Of a stretch of 64,000 nt of DNA, positions 54,831-63,721 are shown one piece after another (position 1 is the first letter of the stretch; each line of letters starts with the position of its first letter). Under the pieces are notes generated by a model that saw nothing but the letters and a program-made list of their open reading frames with translations, was not told where the DNA came from and did no database searches. The stretch covers positions 1-64,000 of the forward strand of contig JAHBXX010000008.1 of NCBI GenBank assembly GCA_019636245.1. Direction: 5' to 3'. The position numbers were made by a program, and so were the translations under genes. The DNA is from Planctomycetota bacterium (GTDB lineage Bacteria; Planctomycetota; UBA1135; UBA2386).

Positions 54831-55930
54831 GACAGTACGCGCTCGTACAGCTGCAGGTAGCGGGCCAGGATCCGCTCGGTCGTGAACTGCTCGACGGCGC
54901 GCGCCCTGGCCGCCAGGGCCCGCCGCGCGTGCAGGTCGCCGTCGACCAGGAGCCGCAGGGAGGCGTCGGCCAGGGCCAACGGGTCGCCAAACGGCGTCAG
55001 TTCGCCCGTGTCGCCCAGCACCTCCGCCACACCGCCCACCGCGGTGCTGACGCAGGGCACGCCGCAGCTCATCGCCTCGAGCATCGACAGGCCGAAGCTC
55101 TCGGTCTCGGACGCCGACAGGAACAGGTCGGCCTGCGGCAGGACGCCCTCGAGCTGGTCGTGCATGCCCAGGTGCTCGACCTTGTGCTGGCAGCCGAGGT
55201 CGCCGGCGACCGCCAGCGCGTGCTCGCGGTCGGGACCGTCGCCGACGAGCAACAGCCGCGCCGGCACGTGGCGGCGGATCTCGGCGAAGGCGCGGACCAC
55301 GTCGGCCACGCGCTTCACCGGCCGGAAGTTCGAAGCATGCACCAGGACGCGCTCGGGATCGGAGCGCTGGTACCAACGCGGCGAGCCGTCGGGGCGGAAG
55401 CGTTCGGTGTCGACGAAGTTCGGGATCACCTCGACCGCCTTGCGCACCCCGAACATCAGCTGGGTCTCGTCGGCGAGGTAGCGGCTGACGGCGGTGACCG
55501 CATCGGACTGTTCGAGCGCGAAGCGCGTCGGCCGCATGTAGGCCCGGTCGCTGCCGACGACGGTGATGTCGGTGCCGTGCAGGGTGGTGACGAAGCGGAA
55601 GCTGTTGCCGCTCATGCTGCGGGCCAGGAAGGCGCTGACCGCGTGCGGGATCGCGTAGTGGACGTGGAACAGGTCGACGCGCGCCTCCTCGCGCACCTCG
55701 AGCATGCGGGTCGCCAGCGCCAGGTCGTAGGGCGGGTAGCGGAACAGCGGGTAGGCGGACACCGCGACCTGGTGGAACCGCAGCCCGGGCACCGCGCGCC
55801 GCAGGCGGCTGGGCCGGTCGTAGCTGAGCAGGTGGACGTCGTGCCCCATGCCGGCCAGGGCCAGGGCCATCTCGGTGGCGATCACGCCGCTGCCGCCGAC
55901 GGTCGGGTAGCACACGATGCCGATGCGCAT
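54827..55930 (-). CDS. bshA: N-acetyl-alpha-D-glucosaminyl L-malate synthase BshA
   Basis: A 367-residue GT4 glycosyltransferase for the first step of bacillithiol synthesis (UDP-GlcNAc plus L-malate). The BshA-specific stretches are clear: GIVCYPTVGGSGVIATEMAL at the N-terminus, FRYPPYDLALATRMLEV, FHVHYAIPHAVSAFLARSM, TTLHGTDITVVGSDRAYM, EQSDAVTAVSRYLADE and VIPNFVDTERF, then the GT4 donor site SASETESFGLSMLEAMSCG. These distinguish it from general GT4 enzymes. It overlaps the cysteine desulfurase gene by 4 bases; bshB1 and bshC lie 1.7-4 kb upstream on the same strand. Confidence 0.92.
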   Translation of the reverse strand: MRIGIVCYPTVGGSGVIATEMALALAGMGHDVHLLSYDRPSRLRRAVPGLRFHQVAVSAYPLFRYPPYDLALATRMLEVREEARVDLFHVHYAIPHAVSAFLARSMSGNSFRFVTTLHGTDITVVGSDRAYMRPTRFALEQSDAVTAVSRYLADETQLMFGVRKAVEVIPNFVDTERFRPDGSPRWYQRSDPERVLVHASNFRPVKRVADVVRAFAEIRRHVPARLLLVGDGPDREHALAVAGDLGCQHKVEHLGMHDQLEGVLPQADLFLSASETESFGLSMLEAMSCGVPCVSTAVGGVAEVLGDTGELTPFGDPLALADASLRLLVDGDLHARRALAARARAVEQFTTERILARYLQLYERVLS

Positions 55931-55963
55931 CGCGGCATCCTACGCGAGGCCGCTCGGCGGGAC

Positions 55964-56563
55964 TCAGCGTTCGTCGAACGCGAGCGCCGCCGGCAGTTCG
56001 AGCGCCAGCAGCAGGGAGCCACAGGCCTCGGCGTGCACGCGGCAGTGGCCGTTCAGACCGGCGGTGAACTCGGCCAGGGTCTCGCAGCGCTCGGCCAGGT
56101 GGTCGTCGATCGGGCCGCCGCGGCGTTCGAGTTCGAACAGCAGGTGGCCGTCCTCGCGGCGCGTCGTCAGCACGAGTTCCGTGCCGGGCTCGGGTCGGCC
56201 GAAGCCGATCGCCAGGGCCCGCCGCACCGCGAAGGCGACGTCGGCGGGCGCGCCGGCGACCTTCGGCAGGTGCCGGTCGAGGCGTTGGCGCACCACGAGC
56301 GGCACACCGGCGGTCCCGAGCTGGTCCAGCAGCGCCCGCGCCACGATGGCGTTCAGGTCGGCGTGCTCGTCGATGGCGCAGACCAGCAGCGAGTCGACGA
56401 GGTCGTGCAGCGTCGCCGTCTCGTCCTCCATCGCCGCGAAGGTGCCGTGTTCGTCGGCCTGCCACGAGTCGTCCTGCAGTCGGAACGCCTGCTCCTCGAT
56501 GCGGCCGAGGCACTGGCCGAGCAGGCGCGTCAGGTGGTCGAGTTCGGGCTCGCGCGATGCCAT
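55964..56563 (-). CDS. Degenerate histidine-kinase ATPase-like protein
   Basis: A 199-residue soluble protein. The first 75 residues are helical (LDHLTRLLGQCLGRIEEQAF, MEDETATLHDLVDSLLVC) like a DHp dimerisation hairpin but without a phospho-His motif; the rest (DLNAIVARALLDQL, RQRLDRHLPKVAGAPADV, ELVLTTRREDGHLLFELERR) follows the HATPase fold but lacks the N, G1 and G2 boxes. So it probably descends from a sensor kinase and is unlikely to be active. An in-frame start at 56650 is possible. It lies between parA and bshA on the same strand. Confidence 0.6.
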   Translation of the reverse strand: MASREPELDHLTRLLGQCLGRIEEQAFRLQDDSWQADEHGTFAAMEDETATLHDLVDSLLVCAIDEHADLNAIVARALLDQLGTAGVPLVVRQRLDRHLPKVAGAPADVAFAVRRALAIGFGRPEPGTELVLTTRREDGHLLFELERRGGPIDDHLAERCETLAEFTAGLNGHCRVHAEACGSLLLALELPAALAFDER

Positions 56564-56667
56564 GACCGCGGTATCGGTCGTCCGGTGCGTCGACGTGAGC
56601 GGGCGGCGGCCGATCACCTCGTGCCGGCGCGCCGCAGGGCCCGCCGGCACCGCGCGATCGGGCGCAC

Positions 56668-57579
56668 TCAGGCCTCGGCGGCGATCTCGCGCGGCGGCGG
56701 CTCGTCGTCACGGGCCGGCGCGGCCGGCGGCTCGCCGGCCAACGGCTCGACCTCCGGGCTGTCGTCGGTCGGCGAAGGCACCTCGTCGTTGCCGACCGCC
56801 GCCGGCGCCCGGACGCCGATCATCGCCAGGAACTCGTCGGCGAACGCGGCGTAGTCGCGGGCGCCGTTGCTGTCCGGCGCGTGCTCGAAGATGGTGCGGC
56901 CGAAGCTCGGCGCCTCGGCGAGCTTCACGTTGTTGCGGATCCGCGTGCGCGTCAGCAGCGAGCCGAAGTGCGTGTCGATCTCCCGCAGCACCTCGGTGCT
57001 CAGGTTGGTGCGCGCGTCGACCATGCACGGCAGCACGCAGGCGATCTTCAGCTGCGGGTTCAGCCGCTTCTGCACCAGCTGGATCACCTCGAGCAGCTTG
57101 GCCATGCCCTGCAGCGACAGGTACTCGGCCTGCATCGGGATCACCACCCAGTCGGCGGCGACCAGCGCGTTCGCGCTCAAGACGCCGAGCGACGGCGGAC
57201 AATCGAAGAGCACGAAGTCGAAGCTGGTGCGACCGGCGAAGGTCTCCAGCGCCTCGCGCAGGATCGTCTCACGGCCGATGCGGTTGGCCAGCACCTGCTC
57301 GACGCCCGCCAGCGAGGTGTCGCTCGGCACCACGAACAGGTTCGGCAGGCCGGTCTCCTGCACCAGCGCGTCGAGCTTCTGGTCGTCGAGCAGGAGGCTC
57401 GTCAACGTGCTGCCCTCGAGGTCGGGTCGCTTGTCGACGTGCACCGTCAGGTTCGCCTGGGGGTCCATGTCGAGCAGCAGCACGCGAAGGCCCCGGTGCG
57501 CGAGGGCGGCGCCGAGGTTGACGGTCGTGGTGGTCTTGCCGACGCCGCCCTTCTGGTTGATGACCGCGATGCGTTGCAT
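56668..57579 (-). CDS. ParA/Soj-family partition ATPase
   Basis: A 303-residue Walker-type ATPase: NQKGGVGKTTTTVNLGAALA (deviant Walker A with both lysines), LLLDMDPQANLTVHV, FDFVLFDCPPSLGVLSANAL, and SFGRTIFEHAPDSNGARDYA. This is the chromosomal Soj-like type acting with ParB in segregation, but no parB is adjacent or elsewhere in the window. The last 45 residues (PTDDSPEVEPLAGEPP and so on) are an extra acidic Pro-rich tail. It sits between bshB1 and the degenerate kinase-like gene, near dnaA as partition genes often are. Confidence 0.9.
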   Translation of the reverse strand: MQRIAVINQKGGVGKTTTTVNLGAALAHRGLRVLLLDMDPQANLTVHVDKRPDLEGSTLTSLLLDDQKLDALVQETGLPNLFVVPSDTSLAGVEQVLANRIGRETILREALETFAGRTSFDFVLFDCPPSLGVLSANALVAADWVVIPMQAEYLSLQGMAKLLEVIQLVQKRLNPQLKIACVLPCMVDARTNLSTEVLREIDTHFGSLLTRTRIRNNVKLAEAPSFGRTIFEHAPDSNGARDYAAFADEFLAMIGVRAPAAVGNDEVPSPTDDSPEVEPLAGEPPAAPARDDEPPPREIAAEA

Positions 57580-57636
57580 GGTGCGCGACCTCCCGGGGCA
57601 TGGTGCGGCGCGGCGGGCCCGGGCGCGAGCGTTTTC

Positions 57637-58356
57637 TCAGTCGGGCAGCAGCGATGCCGCCCGGACGGGCAAGGGCCCGTCGTGCCAGAACGGCTCGGCG
57701 GCGGTGACGCCCAGCCGGGCGCCGTGGTAGCGGTCCCGGACCTCGGCGCGCTCCAGCACGTCCAGACCCTGCACGAGGTGGCGGCGATCGGGCGGCGCCA
57801 GCTGCGAGCGGTAGCAGCGCAGCACTTCCGCCTTGGCGGCGACCACGGCGCCGATGTCGACTGCCAGGGACGGTTCGACATGGCGGTTGCCCGGATACCG
57901 CAGGAACAGCGCCGGCCGATGCGGTGCGCCGAGTTCGGGGGCGAAGCGCGCCAGTCCGGCGAGGAAGAACGCGCGCTCCACCGCCGCGGCGGTGGCGACG
58001 TGGTCGGGGTGCACGTCGTGCGCGAGCGGCGCCAGCAGCAGGCGGGGTCGGGCGGCCCGCAGCGCGTGGACCAGGAGGCCGATGGTCGTCTCGTCGGCGG
58101 CCACGCGGGTGTCGGGCCGTTCCAGGTTGCGGCGTTCGCGCGCCCCGAGCCTGGCCGCCGCCGCCGCGGCCTCGGCGGTGCGTTCGGCGACCGTGCCGCG
58201 CGACCCCATCTCGCCGCGGGTGAGGTCGAGGATCGATACACCGCGGCCGGCGGCAGCCAGCAGCAGGAGGGTCCCGGCCGAGGCGATCTCGACGTCGTCC
58301 GGGTGGGCGCCGATGGCCAGCACGTCGCAGGGCTGCAGCGCGGGAGGGGTCGTCAT
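57637..58356 (-). CDS. bshB1: GlcNAc-malate deacetylase BshB1
   Basis: A 239-residue zinc hydrolase of the LmbE/PIG-L family that removes acetate from GlcNAc-malate in bacillithiol synthesis. VLAIGAHPDDVEIASAGTLL supplies the zinc His18 and Asp21; the BshB1-specific LDLTRGEMGSRGTVAERTAE follows; HDVHPDH (113-119) gives the third ligand. The C-terminal RYHGARLGVTAAEPFW matches BshB1 endings. It begins 3 bases after bshC, so the two are co-translated. Confidence 0.92.
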   Translation of the reverse strand: MTTPPALQPCDVLAIGAHPDDVEIASAGTLLLLAAAGRGVSILDLTRGEMGSRGTVAERTAEAAAAAARLGARERRNLERPDTRVAADETTIGLLVHALRAARPRLLLAPLAHDVHPDHVATAAAVERAFFLAGLARFAPELGAPHRPALFLRYPGNRHVEPSLAVDIGAVVAAKAEVLRCYRSQLAPPDRRHLVQGLDVLERAEVRDRYHGARLGVTAAEPFWHDGPLPVRAASLLPD

Positions 58357-58359
58357 GGG

Positions 58360-59916
58360 TCAGAGCTCGAGCACGCCGTGCTCGATGCGGAACGGATCGG
58401 CCGCGGCGATCACCGCGTCGGCCAGCGCCGGGCCGTGCGCGGCCAGGAACGCGAGCGGACCGAACACGCGCTCCTGCAGGCGGCTGCGTGGGCGCAGCGA
58501 ACTGCACAGGCGGCGCAGCTGGCGGATGCCGGTGCCCTCGCGGTTCTGGCGGGCGTTGCGGACCTTCTGCTGCAGCCGGTCGAGTTCCTCGAGCGATTTC
58601 GTGCGGGCGCGGTCGAGCGCGCCCAGCATCGACGGATCGAGCGCGCCGAGCCGGTTGCCGATGCCGTCGAGCTCGGTCCGCAGGCGGGCCCGCAGCTGGT
58701 CGAGCGCGTCCTCCACGTCGTCGCCGTCGTCGCCCTGCAGCAGGCGCTCGGCGAGCTTCTCCGGCGCCTGGTCGAGATCGGGCAGGTCGAGCGAGAACCT
58801 GGTGAGCAGGCGCTGCAGCGACGGTTCGACCAGCGTCATCGAGGCACGCGGCACGAACACCGGCTGCGGCACACCCAGCGCGCGGTAGAGCGGCGCCACC
58901 GAGCACAGGTAGGCGAGCTCACCCGGACCGACGACGAAGGCGATCGTCGGCAGGCAGGCGTCCTGCCACAGCGGCCGCAGCAGCACGCCGGGGCTGAGGT
59001 CCTGGGGCCGGCTGGCGACCTCGCCGTCGGCCAACGGTTCGCGCTGGCCGCCCGCCAGCTGGAACATCATCGTCGCCGACGGGTCGAGCGTGACGTCGAT
59101 GCCGACGTCGCCGAGTTCGTCGCAGGTCTGGCGCACGTGCTCGCGCACCTCGTTGGATTTCCCCCACCACCGCAACAGCGGCTCGAACGCCTCGCCCGGC
59201 AGGTCGCGCGGCTCGATCACCAGCAGGCCGTGGCGACCGAACACCTCGAACAGGATCCGCGCCTGCTGGTCGCCGAGCGTCTCGTCGGGATGGCGCGGTC
59301 GGCAGGCGGCGAGGGTCCAGTCGCGGAACTCCGACGACGGCAGCAGCGGCTCGATCTCGGCCAGCAGGCGATCGATTTCCCGTCCGACGCCGATCGTGCG
59401 CAGCGGCTCGTTGGTGCGCTCGAGGTCGAGCCGGAAGCGCTGCACCTCCTGCGCCTGGTTGACCAGGAACAGGCGGTTGGCCTCTTCGAGGTCGTGGTCG
59501 TCGCTGTGGTTCCAGAACAACGGCACGACGCGCGGACCGTCGCCGGCGGCGTTGATCTGCTGGCAGAGGCGGATCGCCGTCGCGACCTTGTGGAAGGTGA
59601 ACAGCGGTCCGCCCATCAGCCCTGGCTGCTGGCCGGTGACGACGACGTGCACGTTCGGATCGAGCAGCGCCTTGGCGTTGGCGAGCACCGCCTCGGGGGC
59701 GCCGTGGCGTTCGGCGTACGTGCGCAGCGCCGCGACCAGCTTCTCGCGCGACAGCAGGCGGCCGGCTCCGGTCGGCGCGCGGCGCAGCAGTTCGGCCACC
59801 GAACGCGCCCGCATGCCGAGGAACCGACCGAGGTCGCGATCGTCCTCGAGGAAACGCTGGTGCACCTCCGAGGTGCCGATGCGGCGGAAGGAGATGTGGC
59901 GGAGCGTCGACGTCAC
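58360..59916 (-). CDS. bshC: Putative cysteine ligase BshC
   Basis: A 518-residue enzyme thought to add cysteine to glucosaminyl-malate, the last step to bacillithiol. Recognisable BshC elements are VVVTGQQPGLMGGPLFTFHK, VPLFWNHSDDHDLEEANRLF, SATMMFQLAGGQREPLADGE, FVVGPGELAYLCSVAPLYRA and a C-terminal coiled-coil region. Length matches the family (about 530). GTG 59916 overlaps the pyrF stop by 4 bases and the stop lies 3 bases before bshB1. Confidence 0.92.
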   Translation of the reverse strand: MTSTLRHISFRRIGTSEVHQRFLEDDRDLGRFLGMRARSVAELLRRAPTGAGRLLSREKLVAALRTYAERHGAPEAVLANAKALLDPNVHVVVTGQQPGLMGGPLFTFHKVATAIRLCQQINAAGDGPRVVPLFWNHSDDHDLEEANRLFLVNQAQEVQRFRLDLERTNEPLRTIGVGREIDRLLAEIEPLLPSSEFRDWTLAACRPRHPDETLGDQQARILFEVFGRHGLLVIEPRDLPGEAFEPLLRWWGKSNEVREHVRQTCDELGDVGIDVTLDPSATMMFQLAGGQREPLADGEVASRPQDLSPGVLLRPLWQDACLPTIAFVVGPGELAYLCSVAPLYRALGVPQPVFVPRASMTLVEPSLQRLLTRFSLDLPDLDQAPEKLAERLLQGDDGDDVEDALDQLRARLRTELDGIGNRLGALDPSMLGALDRARTKSLEELDRLQQKVRNARQNREGTGIRQLRRLCSSLRPRSRLQERVFGPLAFLAAHGPALADAVIAAADPFRIEHGVLEL

Positions 59917-60794
59917 GTGCGGTTCTGGTGGGGCGCCCGGCGGGCGATGGCATTGCACTCGGCGGCGAAGGCCGCGGCGGCTCGGTCGATGCGCTCGAGC
60001 CAGTCGGCATCGCCGGGCGCGAAGCACTGCAGGATGCCGCGGCTCTGGTTGACGAGCGCGCCGAGGCCGCGGGCATCGAACGCCGGCGCGAGGTCCTCGA
60101 CCTTGCCGCCCTGGGCGCCGACGCCCGGCAGCAGGAGCCAGCTGTGCGGCAGCAGTGCGCGCAGCCGCGCCAGCTCGTGCGGCCAGGTGGCGCCGACGAC
60201 GGCCCCCACCGGCGAGTAGCCCTCGCTGCGCGGCAACTCGGCGCCCCAGCGCGATACCGCGCGGGCGACGACGTCGCACAGCGCCTCGTCGCCGACCCGC
60301 AGGTCCTGGAAGTCGCGCGCGCCGGGGTTGCTGGTGCGAACCAGCACGAACACGCCCCGGCCGCCGGCGTCCGGGCGGCAGGCGGCGAGGAACGGGGCCA
60401 CGGAGTCGGCGCCGAGGTACGGGTGCAGCGTCAGCGCGTCGGCGAGCGCGAAGTGGCCCGTTGCGTAGGCGGCCGCGGTGCTGCCGATGTCGCCGCGCTT
60501 GACGTCGCCTACGACCAAGAGCCCATGCTGGTGCGCCAGCGCGCACGTCTCTTCGTAGGCGCGGTAGCCGTCGGCGCCGAAGCACTCGAAGAAGGCGATG
60601 TTCGGCTTCACGCACGGCGCATGGCGCGCGAGCACCGGCATCGCCTGGCGGTGGAACTCGACGATGCGGCGCGCCGGAGGGGCGTCGGGCAGCAGGGTGG
60701 CCGGCAGCGCGTCGAGCCGCGGATCGAGGCCGACGACGATCGGCGCGTGGCCGTCCAGCACACGTTCGGCGAGCTGCGCGACGAAGGTCCGCAT
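59913..60794 (-). CDS. pyrF: Orotidine 5'-phosphate decarboxylase (type 2)
   Basis: A 293-residue TIM-barrel enzyme that converts OMP to UMP. VVGLDPRLDALPATLL, VKPNIAFFECFGADGY, and GDVKRGDIGSTAAAYA with the catalytic Asp-Lys-Asp set identify the longer, Mycobacterium-type PyrF; LLLPGVGAQGGKVEDL binds phosphate. It is the first gene of the minus-strand run and overlaps bshC by 4 bases. An 86-base divergent region separates it from pntA and must hold both promoters. Confidence 0.93.
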   Translation of the reverse strand: MRTFVAQLAERVLDGHAPIVVGLDPRLDALPATLLPDAPPARRIVEFHRQAMPVLARHAPCVKPNIAFFECFGADGYRAYEETCALAHQHGLLVVGDVKRGDIGSTAAAYATGHFALADALTLHPYLGADSVAPFLAACRPDAGGRGVFVLVRTSNPGARDFQDLRVGDEALCDVVARAVSRWGAELPRSEGYSPVGAVVGATWPHELARLRALLPHSWLLLPGVGAQGGKVEDLAPAFDARGLGALVNQSRGILQCFAPGDADWLERIDRAAAAFAAECNAIARRAPHQNRT

Positions 60795-60880
60795 CGGGGC
60801 GGCAAGACTAGCTCCCTTTCCCGGTGGCGCGAGGTCGGCCCGTCTGTTTCTCTTTCGCCTCCCCAAGCGAGGCAGACCCC

Positions 60881-62017
60881 ATGGTTGTGATCTTCGTGCC
60901 CAAGGAGACGGCCGCTGGCGAGACCCGGGTCGCCGCCGTCCCCGAGACCGTCAAAGGCATGCAGAAGCTCGGCCTGCACGTGCAGGTCGAACGCGAGTCC
61001 GGCGCCGCCGCCGGCTTCCTCGACGCGGACTACGCCGCTGCCGGCGCGACCCTCGTCGACGGCGACGCGCGCCATGGCGCCGACATCGTGTTCGGCATCC
61101 AGTGCCCGACGCCGGCGCAGGCCGCGGCGCAGAAGGCCGGCGGCCTGCTGATCTGCACGCTGACTCCGGCGACCCAGCTGCCGACGATCAAGGCGTTGCG
61201 CGACGCCAAGGTCACCGCGATGGCGCTCGAGTTCATGCCGCGCATCACGCGGGCGCAGAAGATGGACGTGCTCAGCTCGCAGGCGACCTGCGGCGGCTAC
61301 CAGGCGGTGCTGCTCGCGGCCGTGCACCTGCCGAAGATGTTCCCGCTGATGATGACCGCCGCCGGCACGCTGACGCCGGCGCGCGTCCTGGTGCTGGGTG
61401 CAGGCGTGGCGGGCCTGCAGGCGATCTCGACCGCGCGGCGCCTCGGCGCCGTCGTCGAGGCAAACGACATCCGGCCGGCGGTCCGCGAGCAGGTCGAGTC
61501 GCTCGGGGCGAAGTTCGTCGACACGGGCACGCCGCCGGACGCCGAGACCCACGGCGGCTACGCCAAGGAGACCTCGCACGAGTTCCTGCTGCGCCAGCGC
61601 GAGATCCTGACCGAGCACATCACCCAGGCCGACGTCCTCATCACGACCGCGCTCGTGCCCGGCAAGAAGGCGCCGGTGCTGGTGACGGCCGACATGCGCA
61701 AGGGCATGAAGCCGGGCTCGGTGATCGTCGACATGGCCGCCGGCCAGGGTGGCAACGTCGAGGGCACCGTCCCCGGCCAGCGCGTGGTCACGGCCGGCGT
61801 GACGATCCTCGGCGACACCAACCTGCCGGCGCAGTGCGCCGCCGACGCCTCGCGCATGTATGCGCGCAACGTGCAGGCCTACCTCGGCGAGTTCGTCAAG
61901 GACGGCAAGGTGAACATCGACCTGGACAACGAGATCCTCGGCGCCGTCACCGTCGTGCACGACGGGGTCGTGCGGCACGAACCGACGGCGCAGGCACTCG
62001 CCGCGCAGGGGCACTGA
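60881..62017 (+). CDS. pntA: NAD(P) transhydrogenase alpha subunit 1 (NAD-binding)
   Basis: A 378-residue cytosolic subunit that binds NADH in the proton-translocating transhydrogenase. FVPKETAAGETRVAAVPETV, the Rossmann motif VLGAGVAGLQAISTARRLGA, VEANDIRPAVREQVESLGAK and VIVDMAAGQGGNVEGTVPG match the alanine dehydrogenase/PntA family. It stops before any membrane helices, so this is the split type in which the alpha membrane part is a separate gene, here 1 base downstream. Confidence 0.93.
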   Translation: MVVIFVPKETAAGETRVAAVPETVKGMQKLGLHVQVERESGAAAGFLDADYAAAGATLVDGDARHGADIVFGIQCPTPAQAAAQKAGGLLICTLTPATQLPTIKALRDAKVTAMALEFMPRITRAQKMDVLSSQATCGGYQAVLLAAVHLPKMFPLMMTAAGTLTPARVLVLGAGVAGLQAISTARRLGAVVEANDIRPAVREQVESLGAKFVDTGTPPDAETHGGYAKETSHEFLLRQREILTEHITQADVLITTALVPGKKAPVLVTADMRKGMKPGSVIVDMAAGQGGNVEGTVPGQRVVTAGVTILGDTNLPAQCAADASRMYARNVQAYLGEFVKDGKVNIDLDNEILGAVTVVHDGVVRHEPTAQALAAQGH

Positions 62018-62018
62018 G

Positions 62019-62303
62019 ATGGCAGCCTACTTCGAGTACATCTTCATCTTCGCGATCGCGGCGCTGCTCGGCTTCGAGCTGATCACCAAGGTGCCGCCGA
62101 CGCTGCACACGCCGCTGATGTCCGGCAGCAACGCGATCTCCGGCATCACCATCGTCGGCGCGATCGCCTGCGCACGGCTCGGCGAGGGGTTCCTGTCGCA
62201 GGCGCTCGCCTTCCTGGCGATCGCCTTCGCCAGCATCAACGTGGTCGGCGGCTACCTGGTGACCGACCGCATGCTGGCCTCGTTCAAGAAGAAGGAGAAG
62301 TAG
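62019..62303 (+). CDS. NAD(P) transhydrogenase alpha subunit 2 (membrane)
   Basis: A 94-residue membrane protein with three hydrophobic helices: FEYIFIFAIAALLGFELI, SNAISGITIVGAIACARLG and ALAFLAIAFASINVVGGYLV, ending in a Lys-rich tail. This matches the small membrane alpha subunit (PntAB/PntA2) of three-gene transhydrogenases; it provides part of the proton channel. It starts 1 base after pntA and ends 1 base before pntB. Confidence 0.92.
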   Translation: MAAYFEYIFIFAIAALLGFELITKVPPTLHTPLMSGSNAISGITIVGAIACARLGEGFLSQALAFLAIAFASINVVGGYLVTDRMLASFKKKEK

Positions 62304-62304
62304 C

Positions 62305-63699
62305 GTGGTCTACCTCTACCTGCTCGCGACGCTGCTGTTCGTCTTCGGCATCAAGCGGCTGACCAGCGTCAAGACCTGCCGCCAGGGCAACCGCCTGTCG
62401 GAGCTGGGCATGTTCTGCGCGGTGGTCACGGTCGTGCTGATCGGCACCAACGTGAACTGGGCCGTGGTGGTGGCCGGCATCCTGGTGGGTGGCGCCGCAG
62501 GCCTGCTGATCGCCAAACGCACCCCGACGACGCAGATGCCGGAGATGGTCGCGGCGCTGAACGGCTTCGGCGGCGCGGCCTCGGCGCTGGTGGCGATGGC
62601 GACGCTGCTGATCGACGATCGCGTGCAGCAGACCGGCTTCGCGCTCGGCGACCTCGGCATCGTGCCGGCGATCGCGTTCCCGGCGACGATCGTCGTCGGC
62701 ATGGTGACCCTGACCGGCAGCTTCGTCGCCTACGGCAAGCTGTCGGGCAAGAAGCTGTCGCACCCGCTGCAGGGCGCGCAGCGCCACGCGCTGCACGCCG
62801 GCCTCGGCGCGGCCGCGATCGCGCTCGCCGTGTGGATGGCGCTGACCGGCAACCACGTGATGACCACGGTGGCGGTGGTCCTGCTGGCGGCCGCGGCCGC
62901 GGTGCTGGGCGTGTTCCTGGTGATGCCGATCGGCGGCGCCGACATGCCGGTCGTGGTGTCGCTGCTGAACAGCTACTCCGGCGTCGCCGCGGCGTTCGCC
63001 GGCTTCGTCACGCGGGAGCCGCTGCTGATCGTCACCGGCGCGCTGGTCGGTGCGTCGGGCCTGATCCTGACGCAGATCATGTGCAAGGCGATGAACCGTT
63101 CGCTCGGCAACGTGCTGCTCGGCGGCATGGGCGAGGAGGCGGTCGCCAAGGACGCGAAGGACTACAAGTCGATCAAGTCGACGACGCCGGAGGAGGTGGC
63201 GATGCTGCTCGACGCCGCATCCTCGGTGATCTTCGTGCCCGGTTACGGCCTCGCGGTGGCGCAGGCGCAGCACGTCGTGCGCGAGCTCGCCGACCTGCTG
63301 CAGAAGCGCGGCTGCAACGTGCGCTACGCGATCCACCCGGTCGCCGGTCGCATGCCGGGCCACATGAACGTGCTGCTCGCCGAGTCGGACGTGCCCTACG
63401 ACCAGCTGTGGGAGATGGACAGGATCAACGCCGACTTCAAGAACACCGACGTCGTCATCGTCGTCGGCGCCAACGACGTCGTGAACCCGGCGGCGCGCGA
63501 GCCGACCGGCCCGATCGCCGGCATGCCGATCCTCGACGTCGACCAGGCGCGTACGGTGATCGTGATCAAGCGCTCGCTGTCGCCCGGCTACGCCGGCATC
63601 AAGAACCCGCTGTTCGACCTCGACAACTGCCTGATGGTGTTCCTCGACGCCAAGGAAGCGCTCGAGGGCATGGTCAAGGAAGTGAAGGAACTGCGGTAG
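62305..63699 (+). CDS. pntB: NAD(P) transhydrogenase beta subunit
   Basis: A 464-residue subunit with eight or nine N-terminal membrane helices (e.g. ALVGASGLILTQIMCKAMN) and a C-terminal NADP-binding domain: VIFVPGYGLAVAQAQHVV, YAIHPVAGRMPGHMNVLLAE and VVIVVGANDVVNPAAREP, SLSPGYAGIKNPLF. With the two alpha genes it forms the complete enzyme that uses the proton gradient to make NADPH. GTG 62305 start. It converges with the edge gene. Confidence 0.94.
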   Translation: MVYLYLLATLLFVFGIKRLTSVKTCRQGNRLSELGMFCAVVTVVLIGTNVNWAVVVAGILVGGAAGLLIAKRTPTTQMPEMVAALNGFGGAASALVAMATLLIDDRVQQTGFALGDLGIVPAIAFPATIVVGMVTLTGSFVAYGKLSGKKLSHPLQGAQRHALHAGLGAAAIALAVWMALTGNHVMTTVAVVLLAAAAAVLGVFLVMPIGGADMPVVVSLLNSYSGVAAAFAGFVTREPLLIVTGALVGASGLILTQIMCKAMNRSLGNVLLGGMGEEAVAKDAKDYKSIKSTTPEEVAMLLDAASSVIFVPGYGLAVAQAQHVVRELADLLQKRGCNVRYAIHPVAGRMPGHMNVLLAESDVPYDQLWEMDRINADFKNTDVVIVVGANDVVNPAAREPTGPIAGMPILDVDQARTVIVIKRSLSPGYAGIKNPLFDLDNCLMVFLDAKEALEGMVKEVKELR

Positions 63700-63721
63700 G
63701 CGCGGCCGGGGGGACGAAGCC

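Noticed and set aside
53697-56711. A continuous 1004-codon frame that would fuse cysteine desulfurase to upstream sequence
   Set aside because: The part upstream of 54830 is Arg/Pro-rich noise and lies opposite in frame to the clear bshA gene; the GTGA overlap gives a normal separate start.
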